A program made the translations under genes and the position numbers. Positions 1 through 8,173 of a stretch of 42,161 nt of DNA are shown in pieces; position 1 is the first letter of the stretch; each line of letters starts with the position of its first letter. Under the pieces are notes generated by a model. The model was given only the letters and a program-made list of their open reading frames with translations, was not told the DNA's origin and ran no database searches. The stretch spans positions 1 through 42,161 of the IMG/VR virus record IMGVR_UViG_3300031673_000148, one strand, 5' to 3'. Source of the stretch: a virus.

Positions 1-2019
1 TTTTAGGTCCAACTTGCCGGAATTATGGACAAAAACGCCGCCCGTGATCGCAAAGTTATGATACTCGGCAACATCGAGGTTGTAGACATCCTCGTAGCCC
101 TCGAACACCACCGAGATGACCTTGTGATTCGTGGGCCCCTGACCCTTGGCCCTCGTCGGAGCCCCGCCGTAGGTCCGATTCTTCCAGCGGACTTCCCCCG
201 TCTTCGCTCTCTTGAACTCTTTGAACCCCGCGAAGCCCTGCCTCTTCAGAAAGGCGTGGAATGTCCCCGTCGTGATCGAAGACTTCGTGGTCGTCGGCAG
301 CGCTGCGTAAATCTCAGTAAATGCCGGATTGGCATTCAGCCTGTCCACCAGCTCGTCAACAACCACCAACGGGTCTCGCACGACCTCAGACGTGATAATT
401 CCCATCAATGCAGCCTGGCCATCCGCTGCGGCCACCTTCCTCCGACGCATGATCTCTTTGCCATGCGTCGAGAAAAATGCCGAAGCCTCCTCAGGCTTGT
501 TCTGCCGCCAGCCCTCCAGCCGCTTGACAACCGATGCACGAAATTCTTCGTCTGCCTTGACCCGCTTCACGTAAGCAGCCCTGCCAGCGGCGTGCCGCTC
601 AGGATGACGTTCGGCGTGTTCGCTGGCAGTCAGCAGCTCAAGATTCTCCGGCGTGTTGTTCGCCTTGTCATGATCGATATGATGAACATGCATGCCACGC
701 TTCTTGGCTCGCACAGGTTCCATCGACTCCGCGACCATCTTGTGAACCGGGCGGCGCTTATTGGTGCTGGGCTCCTGGAACATCCAGTACCCCTGCGTCC
801 CAGCTGAGCCGCGCGACATGTAGAGCGGCATCAACGAGTCGCCTGCCTCCAGCGTGTTGGCAGCCTTGTACTGGCCATCCCTCATCATGAAGGGGTGGTT
901 TCCGGTGCAGCGAACGACCGCACCGTTGTCCAGAACGATCCTCCACACGGGCTCCCGCTCCCCCGTAAGCCTGGGTTTGGATGCCTTGCCCGGAACAATC
1001 TTGCCCGACTCAAGGTCATACGAGAACACCCAGAACTCCTTGTCCGCGTAGTCGCGGGCAAGCTCTGCCATGCTCCGATCGGTGCCATCAAGCAGGGTGA
1101 CGCACGTCTCGCCCGTGAGACATTGAGGGTTATAGAACTTAGTCTTTTTGTATTGTTGGCGAATCTTGTGAAGATACGCCAAGGCTTCCTTAGGCGGAAG
1201 GTCTCCCACGTCAATATAGAAGGCGTAGCGCTGGGGGGCTCGCTGCAGGCGATAGACCATTGCCGCGTCTTCGAGCAGCGCTAACCTCTTGTATATCCAG
1301 CGAGCTGGCTCAAGGACTGAACTTCCGTACAGTGATCGACGTTGTTTAGCGCGCAGGCGGAAGTGGACGACTTCCCAGTCTTCGAGCGCGGCGTACTTGT
1401 TTTGGCCGGGGCCTGAGGCGGCGGCGGACATGCGCTGCGTCAAAAGCTGTTTGAACTCGTCGGGCGAGTAGCTAAAGCGGCCCTTGAAGTCTTGAACAAA
1501 GCCGAACAGCTCACCACGACGGCCTTCGATACGGCGGACAGTGGGGGCAGGCAGGAAGTTCAGGCCAACGACGCCGTCCTGAGTGACCAGCAGCTCTTCG
1601 TAGTCATTCCCGTACTTGACGAGGGACCGGGCGATTTCCCAGATTTCCTCATCGAGGCGAAGGCGTCGCCAGAAGACGTCTTCTAAGATCGACTGGATAG
1701 TTTTGTCGGGCGAGTCGAACCAAACGGACTTGCCCTGAAGGGCATCCACCTGGGTAGCGTCATCGGCAAAAATATCGATCGCACTCGACAGGAGCGGATC
1801 GTCGTCCATTTCTTCGTAATCTACGTAGCGGCTCATGATGTCCTGTTCGAGCTTTAGGTAATCGCTCAGAACATCGAAGCCGTACGACTGAAGAAGGTCG
1901 AAACCGCTTTGCGGGTAGCTCGACGAAGTCGAGCCCTTCGCGAGGTTCAGGACAATTTGTTCTTTGTCCCACCGAAGCAGTCCACGAACACGGCCAGAGA
2001 CGTCACCCCAGAATCCCAT
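1..2019 (-). CDS. Phage portal protein (T4 gp20-like), intein-containing, 3' end beyond window
   Basis: The frame is open from ATG 2019 to the window edge (673 codons), so the C-terminal part of the gene is missing. The portal is the dodecameric ring at the head vertex through which DNA is packaged. The N-extein (residues 1-299) has portal hallmarks: a YEEMDDDPLLSSAIDIF segment near residue 68, and RAPQRYAFYIDVGDLP followed by a KIRQQYKK stretch near residue 285, both typical of gp20-family portals. An intein interrupts the gene between YNPQ and SGKLDLK; only seven C-extein residues are visible. A GAGG-type ribosome site lies upstream (AAGAGGTTG). It is the last gene of the leftward packaging block after terminase. 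The family call is confident; the full length is unknown. Confidence 0.88.
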   Translation of the reverse strand, partial: MGFWGDVSGRVRGLLRWDKEQIVLNLAKGSTSSSYPQSGFDLLQSYGFDVLSDYLKLEQDIMSRYVDYEEMDDDPLLSSAIDIFADDATQVDALQGKSVWFDSPDKTIQSILEDVFWRRLRLDEEIWEIARSLVKYGNDYEELLVTQDGVVGLNFLPAPTVRRIEGRRGELFGFVQDFKGRFSYSPDEFKQLLTQRMSAAASGPGQNKYAALEDWEVVHFRLRAKQRRSLYGSSVLEPARWIYKRLALLEDAAMVYRLQRAPQRYAFYIDVGDLPPKEALAYLHKIRQQYKKTKFYNPQCLTGETCVTLLDGTDRSMAELARDYADKEFWVFSYDLESGKIVPGKASKPRLTGEREPVWRIVLDNGAVVRCTGNHPFMMRDGQYKAANTLEAGDSLMPLYMSRGSAGTQGYWMFQEPSTNKRRPVHKMVAESMEPVRAKKRGMHVHHIDHDKANNTPENLELLTASEHAERHPERHAAGRAAYVKRVKADEEFRASVVKRLEGWRQNKPEEASAFFSTHGKEIMRRRKVAAADGQAALMGIITSEVVRDPLVVVDELVDRLNANPAFTEIYAALPTTTKSSITTGTFHAFLKRQGFAGFKEFKRAKTGEVRWKNRTYGGAPTRAKGQGPTNHKVISVVFEGYEDVYNLDVAEYHNFAITGGVFVHNSGKLDLK
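22..1122 (-). mobile_element. Intein in the portal gene with an HNH homing endonuclease (367 aa)
   Basis: Starts at Cys (CLTGETCVTLLDG, codon 1122-1120) and ends in VFVHN (codon 24-22), followed by Ser as the +1 nucleophile, so all canonical splicing residues are present. A block-B-like CTGNHPFMM is followed by a LEAGD stretch. The middle carries an HNH nuclease signature (HVHHIDHDKANNTPENLELL, then SEHAERH) instead of the LAGLIDADG type seen in the other inteins here. The frame is unbroken, so splicing and homing are both plausible. The insertion point is at a conserved portal segment, as expected for a homing element that targets essential sequence. Confidence 0.9.
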
Positions 2020-2033
2020 ACTATTTCAACCTC

Positions 2034-2342
2034 TTACAGCTCATCTTCGCCGAGACGGAACAAGGCTACGCGCATGATCCAACAGAACGCACTAGCAATC
2101 GCGCCTGAAGCCGCAGCATCAAACGGGAGGTACAGCCCGGTCCCTGGGCTAAGCCCAACGAGGCACCATCCTGCGCCTACGGGGACGGAAAAGCACATGG
2201 GACATTGGATCCAATACCCCAACATGGGTACAGGCTTCAACGCGTCACGCAGCGGCTGATACAGCTTGCTGGCGACCACGATATTGGTCACGCCGTACGA
2301 AGCGAGCAAAAAACAGAGAAACTGCACCATCGTGGAACTCAT
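2034..2342 (-). CDS. Small membrane protein with a CPMC motif
   Basis: About 102 residues from ATG 2342 (an ATG at 2330 is possible; neither has a strong ribosome site). A hydrophobic N-terminal segment (FLCFLLASYGVTNIVV) and a second apolar stretch after CPMC (FSVPVGAGWCLVGLSP) suggest two to three membrane passes. The pattern of a hydrophobic helix, then SKLYQPLRD, then a CxxC followed by another helix resembles small phage and bacterial membrane proteins of the DUF1360 type; that resemblance is an impression only. A role at lysis or in the membrane is possible given the holin candidate about 1 kb upstream. It follows directly behind a transcription terminator. Confidence 0.55.
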   Translation of the reverse strand: MSSTMVQFLCFLLASYGVTNIVVASKLYQPLRDALKPVPMLGYWIQCPMCFSVPVGAGWCLVGLSPGTGLYLPFDAAASGAIASAFCWIMRVALFRLGEDEL

Positions 2343-2353
2343 CAACGAAAAGC

Positions 2354-2379
2354 GCCGAAGGCCCCGAAGGGCCTCCGGC
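2354..2379 (-). terminator. Rho-independent terminator, TTCG tetraloop
   Basis: On the minus strand an 11-bp stem (GCCGGAGGCCC / GGGCCTTCGGC, one G-T pair) closes a TTCG loop and is followed by GCTTTTCG. It lies between the 2428-2784 gene and the 2034-2342 gene and would end the upstream leftward transcript, or attenuate it. Confidence 0.8.
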
Positions 2380-2438
2380 TAGCGTATGCAGCCGCCTTTG
2401 CAGCGGCGCACGGGACGCAGAAGTCTCTTACGCTTCAT
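2379..2438 (-). CDS. Tiny basic peptide (19 aa), tentative
   Basis: A 19-codon frame begins at ATG 2438 with a good ribosome site (AAGGAGAAGGGTC) and overlaps the end of the upstream gene. The product is very basic (starts MKRKRLLRP) with two cysteines four residues apart. The stop codon abuts the terminator stem. The strong ribosome site is the only real support; it may be fortuitous. Confidence 0.25.
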   Translation of the reverse strand: MKRKRLLRPVRRCKGGCIR

Positions 2439-2784
2439 GACCCTTCTCCTTTCCTTCCAACCAAGACGTCCATACGCAGGACCTGGTCTTCCGGGGTTTT
2501 GCTTCGACCGGCAGCGCGATGATGGTGTCTTCCGGGATTGGCTTATGATCGCCAAAGTCGGCAGGCTTCGCAGGGTACTTGCCCCGGGCGTCCATCCAGC
2601 GAGTCTCAGAGTCGGTCACGAGGGGCTTTGCTGCAGCGATGAGCTGCGCCTCGAATGCAGAGGTCTGTATCTGCTCGACAAAGGATGGGCCGGAGGACGT
2701 CATCAGATCAGGCTCCCCTGTCTTGTTGCCATCCTCGACGGCCTTGTTTGCATCAGATCCCTTGCTGGTCATCGAAGGGACCAT
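2428..2784 (-). CDS. Hypothetical protein (118 aa)
   Basis: A hydrophilic, Lys/Glu/Asp-rich protein with no recognised domain, translated from ATG 2784 (an internal ATG at 2772 is possible; the ribosome site is weak). The last part (WTSWLEGKEKGHEA) overlaps the tiny ORF at 2438. It sits among structural and lysis genes, so a virion-associated or lysis-accessory role is possible but unsupported. Confidence 0.6.
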   Translation of the reverse strand: MVPSMTSKGSDANKAVEDGNKTGEPDLMTSSGPSFVEQIQTSAFEAQLIAAAKPLVTDSETRWMDARGKYPAKPADFGDHKPIPEDTIIALPVEAKPRKTRSCVWTSWLEGKEKGHEA

Positions 2785-2834
2785 AACACACTGGCTCAGA
2801 TCCGCTTTACACGGAAAAGGCTGAACTTACTGCT

Positions 2835-3149
2835 TTACCAGGCTTCTACGTAGAACGTAGCGCCAACTCCGCGCACAGCAATTCCGCCTTCGTAGCGGTT
2901 TCTGTAGGTCGTGACCTCTCCAGCGGGGATGTAGCCGTGAACATTGGTGCCGTCGAAGGAGATTTCTACGGCTGCCGACACGGCGCGGACAAGGATAGTT
3001 CCCGCCCACCCTTGGTCCGAGGGGGACGACCCAGCGATTTCGAACGCGAACTCGTTGTCGACGAAGTTCGCTGTTGCAGCTCCGGTTGCATAAAACCGGA
3101 GGCTCTTGACGCTCGACGGGGAAGGTGCTGGAAATGCTGGAGTCGCCAT
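2835..3149 (-). CDS. Small phage protein, possibly structural (104 aa)
   Basis: Begins MATPAFPAPSP at ATG 3149 with an AGGGG ribosome site. The predicted protein is rich in beta-type sequence (VEISFDGTNVHGYIPAGE, then GATFYVEAW at the C terminus). Proteins with an FDG...G...VEAW pattern are common among small phage capsid or tail accessory proteins; I cannot name a family. It is co-directional with the holin candidate immediately upstream. Confidence 0.65.
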   Translation of the reverse strand: MATPAFPAPSPSSVKSLRFYATGAATANFVDNEFAFEIAGSSPSDQGWAGTILVRAVSAAVEISFDGTNVHGYIPAGEVTTYRNRYEGGIAVRGVGATFYVEAW

Positions 3150-3161
3150 GGGATACCCCTA

Positions 3162-3587
3162 TTACACTTGCGGTGTTGGAGCAACAACGACGGGAGCAGG
3201 GGCCGGATCGGCAGGGGGCGGTAGCAGCGGCTTTTCCTTCGCCCCTTCAAACAGCTTCGCTTCGACGAGCATCGACAGCTGCTCACCAGCCTTTTCAGGC
3301 AACTTCATCGCGACCAGCTGGCTGTTGACGAAGTCGAGCACCATCCGCAGCTTCTCTTCGCCCGGCGTATCAGGCTGATCCTTATGAACCTTGCTAATGC
3401 TCTTCTGCTCGGCGGCCCGGATCCCCTTGAGGATCAGGTCTTCTACCTTGTCTTCATAGACCAAAGCCTCTTCGAGCTTCCACTTGCTCGCCGCTAAATG
3501 CAGGACCTTGTTCACGAAAACGAGCAGCACGGGGGTGATAACCGCGAACACCAGCGGAATCAAATTCTCCAATATGATCTGCCACAT
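3162..3587 (-). CDS. Holin candidate, LLH/superfamily 6-like (141 aa)
   Basis: One N-terminal membrane helix (IPLVFAVITPVLLVFVNKVL, residues about 10-30) is followed by a soluble helical domain with GEEKLRMVLDFVNSQL and a LVEAKLFEG segment. That order matches the phage holin superfamily 6 (LLH) pattern, in which a conserved GEEKL...V...L and an (I/V)EA...F follow the helix. The C terminus is Pro/Ala/Val-rich. Holins form the inner-membrane lesions that start lysis. A strong AAAGGAG ribosome site precedes ATG 3587. Without a search the family assignment is probable, not certain; it could be another single-pass accessory protein. Confidence 0.6.
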   Translation of the reverse strand: MWQIILENLIPLVFAVITPVLLVFVNKVLHLAASKWKLEEALVYEDKVEDLILKGIRAAEQKSISKVHKDQPDTPGEEKLRMVLDFVNSQLVAMKLPEKAGEQLSMLVEAKLFEGAKEKPLLPPPADPAPAPVVVAPTPQV

Positions 3588-3851
3588 CTATCGACTCCTT
3601 TTCCGAACGACAATGTCCGGCTCTGGTCGCGGGGGCTGCTCATCAACCGCTTCTCCCCCTACGGCGGATCGAATATACTGCATTAGCGCCTTCTGAAACA
3701 CCTCGCCCACAGAGCACCCCTGCTCACGGGCCAGCTGCGAGACCATCGAATAGGCCTCTACAGGCACCAGCAAAAACGTGAACTCGCCCTCCCCAGGGGC
3801 CCCAAGCACCGACTCCGCTTCCTGTACCGGGTCTGGCTTTATTCGCGCCAT
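3588..3851 (-). CDS. Hypothetical protein, possible ribbon-helix-helix-like (87 aa)
   Basis: ATG 3851 (MARIKPDPV) is chosen because a CGAGGG ribosome site precedes it and longer forms would overlap the upstream gene. The central part (LVPVEAYSMVSQLAREQG, then VGEVFQKALMQYIRSA) resembles a short strand followed by two helices as in ribbon-helix-helix proteins. The tail is basic (VVRKRSR). The stop abuts the start of the holin candidate. Confidence 0.6.
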   Translation of the reverse strand: MARIKPDPVQEAESVLGAPGEGEFTFLLVPVEAYSMVSQLAREQGCSVGEVFQKALMQYIRSAVGGEAVDEQPPRPEPDIVVRKRSR

Positions 3852-3876
3852 ACAACCCTCGTATTCATCCAGATAC

Positions 3877-4656
3877 TCATGGGGCTCCACGCCCGCCGGC
3901 CCAACCGCCGCCCGTGTGACCGCCGCTGCCAGGTGGCATTGACCCTCCCGTACGCTTCGCAGCGAGCGCTCCGGGGTCAGACAGGTACCATTCAATGCCC
4001 ATCTCAATGAGCCGCAGTTCTGCTGGGTCAATCTGGCCGCGATGAAGGTTGGCCTTGGCGGAGGCCCTCATTAAGATCTCCTGCTTGTTCAGGGTCTTGT
4101 CCGTGCTCATGATGTCCAGGGCTTTGTCCCAGATCATCCACGCGGCTTCCGACCTGAACCCAAGCCCTGGCGATTTCCTGAAATTGTAGACACCACCCTC
4201 GCCGTGGCCATCGTGCTGGAAGCCGGGTCCGCCGATGGTCGGCCCTCCTCCTCGCATCTGCATCTGACCCAGGTTAGGGATCGAGAACCCGCCCCAGCCC
4301 GGGTCTAGCTTGCTCGCCGTGCCGCCCTGGCTATCCTCGGACAGGCGCCTGAAGAACTTCGAGAAGATGCTGCGCACGACAGCGCTCTCACCCGCCATGT
4401 CACCGCCTCCGGCCCCTCCGCCATTCCCGTCACCGCCGTAGCCTCCACCGTCCGCTGTGCCCATCCTGTAGCCTCGTGGTGTGCCCATCCTCGATGGGTA
4501 CAGCATCGGGAAGACGACACGCTCTCGCCGGTTGCCCTTGCGGCACTCAGGCCTCTTGTCGCCCTTCTTGCACCCACGCTTGCGCTCACGTGCCTTGGAC
4601 ATGGCCAGCGACAAGTCCATGACATCGAAGCCCACAGGTCGCTCGTAGCCGGCCAC
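3877..4656 (-). CDS. Gly-rich hypothetical protein (259 aa)
   Basis: Begins MAGYERPVGFDVM. A basic Cys-containing N-terminal part (KARERKRGCKKGDKR) is followed by a long glycine-rich, probably disordered region (residues 65-90 and 130-160), a helical segment near residues 165-225 (KALDIMSTDKTLNKQEILMR), and another Gly-rich tail. No catalytic motif was recognised. It is placed directly behind the 91-aa gene after TerL, so a virion or assembly role is a reasonable guess. Confidence 0.6.
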   Translation of the reverse strand: MAGYERPVGFDVMDLSLAMSKARERKRGCKKGDKRPECRKGNRRERVVFPMLYPSRMGTPRGYRMGTADGGGYGGDGNGGGAGGGDMAGESAVVRSIFSKFFRRLSEDSQGGTASKLDPGWGGFSIPNLGQMQMRGGGPTIGGPGFQHDGHGEGGVYNFRKSPGLGFRSEAAWMIWDKALDIMSTDKTLNKQEILMRASAKANLHRGQIDPAELRLIEMGIEWYLSDPGALAAKRTGGSMPPGSGGHTGGGWAGGRGAP

Positions 4657-4931
4657 TAGCCCTGCTCCCTTTCGAGTCGCTCCATCTCGTGCAAGGCCTG
4701 GTCGAGGCGGCGGTACAGCGCGCGCAGCTTCACGCGGGCGCTACGGATATTCCCCTTCGCCAACGCCGATGAGACCTGCATCATCATCGATGAGTTGATC
4801 ATCATCATGCTGTTGAGCGCTGCCAGCTTCGTCTTCGGGCGCGACCGCGTCGGCATAGGAGGCTGCCAAGCCTCGCCCAGGACTCGCACATGGTCGTGCA
4901 GCGACTTGATGTTGGTAAGGGAAAAGTTCAT
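4656..4931 (-). CDS. Hypothetical helical protein (91 aa)
   Basis: A mainly helical small protein (RSARVKLRALYRRLDQALHE near the C terminus) with a methionine-rich patch (NSMMMINSSMMMQ). It starts at ATG 4931, four bases after the terminase stop, and its stop overlaps the next start by one base, so it is translated as part of the packaging operon. Function unknown. Confidence 0.6.
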   Translation of the reverse strand: MNFSLTNIKSLHDHVRVLGEAWQPPMPTRSRPKTKLAALNSMMMINSSMMMQVSSALAKGNIRSARVKLRALYRRLDQALHEMERLEREQG

Positions 4932-4934
4932 GGA

Positions 4935-7900
4935 TCACCCTTGCAAAAACGGCAGCATGAAGTCATCCGAGTCGACCATCTCCGTCTGCTCCGCCGTCGC
5001 CGGATCAGACGTTCGCGAGAGTCCCTTCACGATACCCATCGGAGGGCCATGATACCTCGTGGAGAGCGTATACACGATCCCACACAAGGCGTCCGCGCAA
5101 TCCTTCGTGCCTCCCTGCGGGTGGTCAACCTTGTTCTTGATATTGTCCTTCTGAAGGGCACGCAACTCACGGAGCAACGGCTCGTACTCGTATACGAAGA
5201 TGCGCTCTTCGTAGATCGCAGATTTGAGCGTGTCATAAGCATCCATCGGCTTGTCCACCGACATCCGCTCCGCCGTCATACCCTTGGCTTGAAACTTCTG
5301 TAAACTGGATGCCGAATTATATTGGTCCATTGTGATCAGACCAATATGAAACCCGTGCTTCTGAAACTGATACACAATGCCGCGAATCATCCCCTGATCG
5401 ATCTCTCCACCGACCGGCGGGTTTACACGCAACACGAAATCAATCCAGATGATAGGCGCAGGCTCGGTGTACTCCTCCTGCGTCTCCTTGTCACGACGAC
5501 GGATCTGCTTATACCCAAGCACGCACCCCACAGCAATTCCAGTAGAGTCCGTATTCAACGACGGATCAATATGGACATGCCGCGCAAGCCCAGGATGATG
5601 CTTGGGCTGCCACGTGACAATCTTCTCAGCCCCATCACGAATCTCAATCTGGTGTGCAAGCTTGGTCCAGTTGATACCCCCGCCCTCGGTCTGCACCCAC
5701 TCCTCCGTGCTAAAGGGGTGCGTACGGGTCTCGTCAATGCACTTAACAATCCGATCGCGCTGCTGAATGAACGGCGATATTGACACCGTCGCGCAACCCG
5801 CAATGTCTCGGATACTACCGTCTAGATCTTCATCGAAGTCACGCCTAAAGTCGTCGGGAACTTCGATGACAACCATACCATCTTGCAGCTTGCCCTTGAC
5901 TAGCTCGACCTCATCCGGTTCCAAAATCTTCGAGGGGGTCGTGTCATTGCCGACCAATACGTGGAACTTCTTCTCGGAAAAGACACCCTCTTTGACATGC
6001 CAGACAGCGTAGTCACGAACGAATACAGTCGGATCGTCCTTAGACTGATTGACTCGCTTAGCCGTGAAGTCCTCATGCGTCTTCTTTGAAGACACGATAA
6101 TCATCATGCCAGGCAGCTTCCCGTGCCGCTGGAAGCGCGACTTCATACGACGAAGAAGCTGCGAGTAGAGAAACTCTGCGCGGTTCTCTACATCAGCCTT
6201 GTTCGCCGTGTTCTTCTTTTTCATCGGGGCAAGGAAATTGCTCTCATCGATCACGCATCCAAAAACGTTAAGGCCAAGGGCTGCACTGTCTGTCGATGCA
6301 CGGGCTGCTACCCAAATATTTCCCGGGAACGTCAGCTCACGCTTCGTCGGCTTGCACTCAAAGTTCTCGTGAAAGTATGGGCTCGCTTCGATCTTATTCG
6401 CGATGTTCTCAAACACGACCTTGATCGCAAGCGGCTCCGACACTGACAGCGCAACAAAAGCAATGTTCGTCCCCTGTCCAATGCCAAAGCTGCGGTGCGG
6501 GTCTTTCATGCACGACAGCTCGTAGATGATCCTACACACGGCAATTGAAGCAAAAAAGGTGTTATGAACAATGATACCGTTAGCAACAACATTCTCTGTC
6601 TCTGGGACAGTTAGATCGTAAACGTCGTGCCATCCAATATCCTCAATAGAGCTAATACGTTCCCAGACAACGTCCATCTCCGCAAACTTACGATACTTCC
6701 CCTCGTAGCCCACATTGCGACACAGTCTCCTGAACTTCTCACGACCTAGTCGCGACCCTTCCGCAAGGGCGCCGCCCGCGGACTTCCATTCCGCGTTCGT
6801 ATGTGGCCCGGTCTCTTTGCGGATCTCTTTCAGCTCCTCTGTCGTAATCGGCGCGATGTCCCAATTTGGGTTTGACTTAACCAGTTGAGCTTGCCGCAGA
6901 AGCTCCGCGCACTGATCCTCGTTGCCGAAGATTGGCCCAATAAATTCCAGGAACCGAATCTGCATCAAAGCATCGGCGATTTGCAGCCGCCATGCATCGT
7001 AATATTTCTTTGATCCATCGGCTTGCTTGATGGATTTCTGCTTGTAGCTCTTCCGTGCCACAATCCCAAACCGACGCAAAAGGTACTGGACGTCGTCGAT
7101 CAGGCCCTCGCTAGCAAGCGTTAGCTCGATCTTTCTCGGCGACCCCGTGTAGACGCTGCCATCTGTAAGAACGCGATTCAGAAACAGCGCCAGCTGTCGA
7201 TTGCTAAGCCCGAAGAATGACGCAGGAACACGCTTGTCCCTGGACAGGCAGTTGATCCCATAGCGATCGGTCCAAGGCTGAATTCCTTTTACCCCAACAT
7301 ACCAGGCCCCTCGCTCAAATTTCTCGCTGGATATACTGTCAAATCCTGGGACCTGGCTGACCGTTAAGATGAACTCGTCTACGAGCTTGCGATTGCCTTT
7401 GCAGTATTGACGGTTGCTGTAAGCAGTCGAACCGTCAGCAATTAAATACGCCGCCGTAATAACCTCGGCGTCTGTGATTTCAAGAACATTCTCAGGACAC
7501 GGTACCGACCGGGCGGTCGCAACCAGGTCGCCGGGTTTTAGGTCTAAGATCGGGACATACCCTGCGGGGGTAAGAACAGGATGATCTTTGCTGGCTCCGA
7601 TGTGCTGCCCCGACGCCAACGTCATACGGAAGCACTGCTTGTGGCCGCATTTCCAAATACGAGAAGGGGGCCGATGCTTGATCTCCACACCGTCCAACGA
7701 CGGAACCAGGATGTCTCGGCCGACCGCCTCCTTAACCGTCATCCGACGACCTGTTATACCGTCAACCGTTACAGTGTCTCCTGTAAGGCTCTTTCCCCAG
7801 CCGATCGAACCCGAAAGCACTGCTTCTCGGTAGTTACCGCTGAACAGCTCCTTCATGTCCTCCAAGAGCTTCGGATACAGGACATCGCACGTCGCGCCGA

Positions 7901-8168
7901 GGTAGTAGGGGTCCTTAACGAACGTCTCGATATCGACAGGCTGGCGCTTGTACTCGCTGTCCTGCAGGACATCGTAGATCCTGGTGGGAGGGGTTTCTCC
8001 GGCCTCTGCTAGCTCACGAAACGCCGGGTCATCCATCTCTCGCAAGCAAAGGCGGACCGCCTCCTGCTCCTGCGGGGAGAGGCTCGCGAACTCCTTCTTG
8101 AGCATCTTCGCAAGCTCTTGCGGCGTCTGCTCACTCTGGAGTCGACCTCCCAGATCTTTAATTGCCAT
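4935..8168 (-). CDS. terL: Terminase large subunit (ATPase/nuclease) with intein
   Basis: 1077 codons; about 667 residues remain after removal of a 410-residue intein, a normal size for a T4-type large terminase. TerL pumps DNA into the prohead and cuts it. The Walker A motif GSIGWGK-T (residues 120-126 plus the first C-extein residue) is split by the intein. Downstream are Walker B with catalytic acid (VFGCVIDESN) and an RNase H-type nuclease domain with three acidic motifs (HVHIDPSLNTDSTG, ITMDQYNS, KDCADALCG). The ATG at 8168 follows AGGCGGT. It lies between the TerS candidate and small structural genes. No extein motif looks damaged. Confidence 0.95.
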   Translation of the reverse strand: MAIKDLGGRLQSEQTPQELAKMLKKEFASLSPQEQEAVRLCLREMDDPAFRELAEAGETPPTRIYDVLQDSEYKRQPVDIETFVKDPYYLGATCDVLYPKLLEDMKELFSGNYREAVLSGSIGWGKSLTGDTVTVDGITGRRMTVKEAVGRDILVPSLDGVEIKHRPPSRIWKCGHKQCFRMTLASGQHIGASKDHPVLTPAGYVPILDLKPGDLVATARSVPCPENVLEITDAEVITAAYLIADGSTAYSNRQYCKGNRKLVDEFILTVSQVPGFDSISSEKFERGAWYVGVKGIQPWTDRYGINCLSRDKRVPASFFGLSNRQLALFLNRVLTDGSVYTGSPRKIELTLASEGLIDDVQYLLRRFGIVARKSYKQKSIKQADGSKKYYDAWRLQIADALMQIRFLEFIGPIFGNEDQCAELLRQAQLVKSNPNWDIAPITTEELKEIRKETGPHTNAEWKSAGGALAEGSRLGREKFRRLCRNVGYEGKYRKFAEMDVVWERISSIEDIGWHDVYDLTVPETENVVANGIIVHNTFFASIAVCRIIYELSCMKDPHRSFGIGQGTNIAFVALSVSEPLAIKVVFENIANKIEASPYFHENFECKPTKRELTFPGNIWVAARASTDSAALGLNVFGCVIDESNFLAPMKKKNTANKADVENRAEFLYSQLLRRMKSRFQRHGKLPGMMIIVSSKKTHEDFTAKRVNQSKDDPTVFVRDYAVWHVKEGVFSEKKFHVLVGNDTTPSKILEPDEVELVKGKLQDGMVVIEVPDDFRRDFDEDLDGSIRDIAGCATVSISPFIQQRDRIVKCIDETRTHPFSTEEWVQTEGGGINWTKLAHQIEIRDGAEKIVTWQPKHHPGLARHVHIDPSLNTDSTGIAVGCVLGYKQIRRRDKETQEEYTEPAPIIWIDFVLRVNPPVGGEIDQGMIRGIVYQFQKHGFHIGLITMDQYNSASSLQKFQAKGMTAERMSVDKPMDAYDTLKSAIYEERIFVYEYEPLLRELRALQKDNIKNKVDHPQGGTKDCADALCGIVYTLSTRYHGPPMGIVKGLSRTSDPATAEQTEMVDSDDFMLPFLQG
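6561..7790 (-). mobile_element. Intein in the terminase P-loop, LAGLIDADG type (410 aa)
   Basis: Begins with Ser rather than Cys (SLTGDTVTVDG, codon 7790-7788), ends NGIIVHN (codon 6563-6561), and Thr is the +1 residue. Block B is present (ASKDHPVLTPAG). Two LAGLIDADG-type motifs (AAYLIADGS near intein residue 113, LNRVLTDGSV near 204) mark an embedded homing endonuclease. Excision restores GSIGWGKT, so the ATPase is inactive until splicing. The frame is intact. Confidence 0.93.
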
Positions 8169-8173
8169 ACCGC

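Noticed and set aside
25-807. Plus-strand frame of 260 codons at the left edge
   Set aside because: It is a shadow of the portal intein and extein, whose minus-strand frame runs unbroken from 2019 to 1 with recognisable motifs.
2205-2853. Plus-strand frames opposite the 2034-2784 genes
   Set aside because: They overlap minus-strand frames supported by membrane segments, gene order and the leftward terminator.
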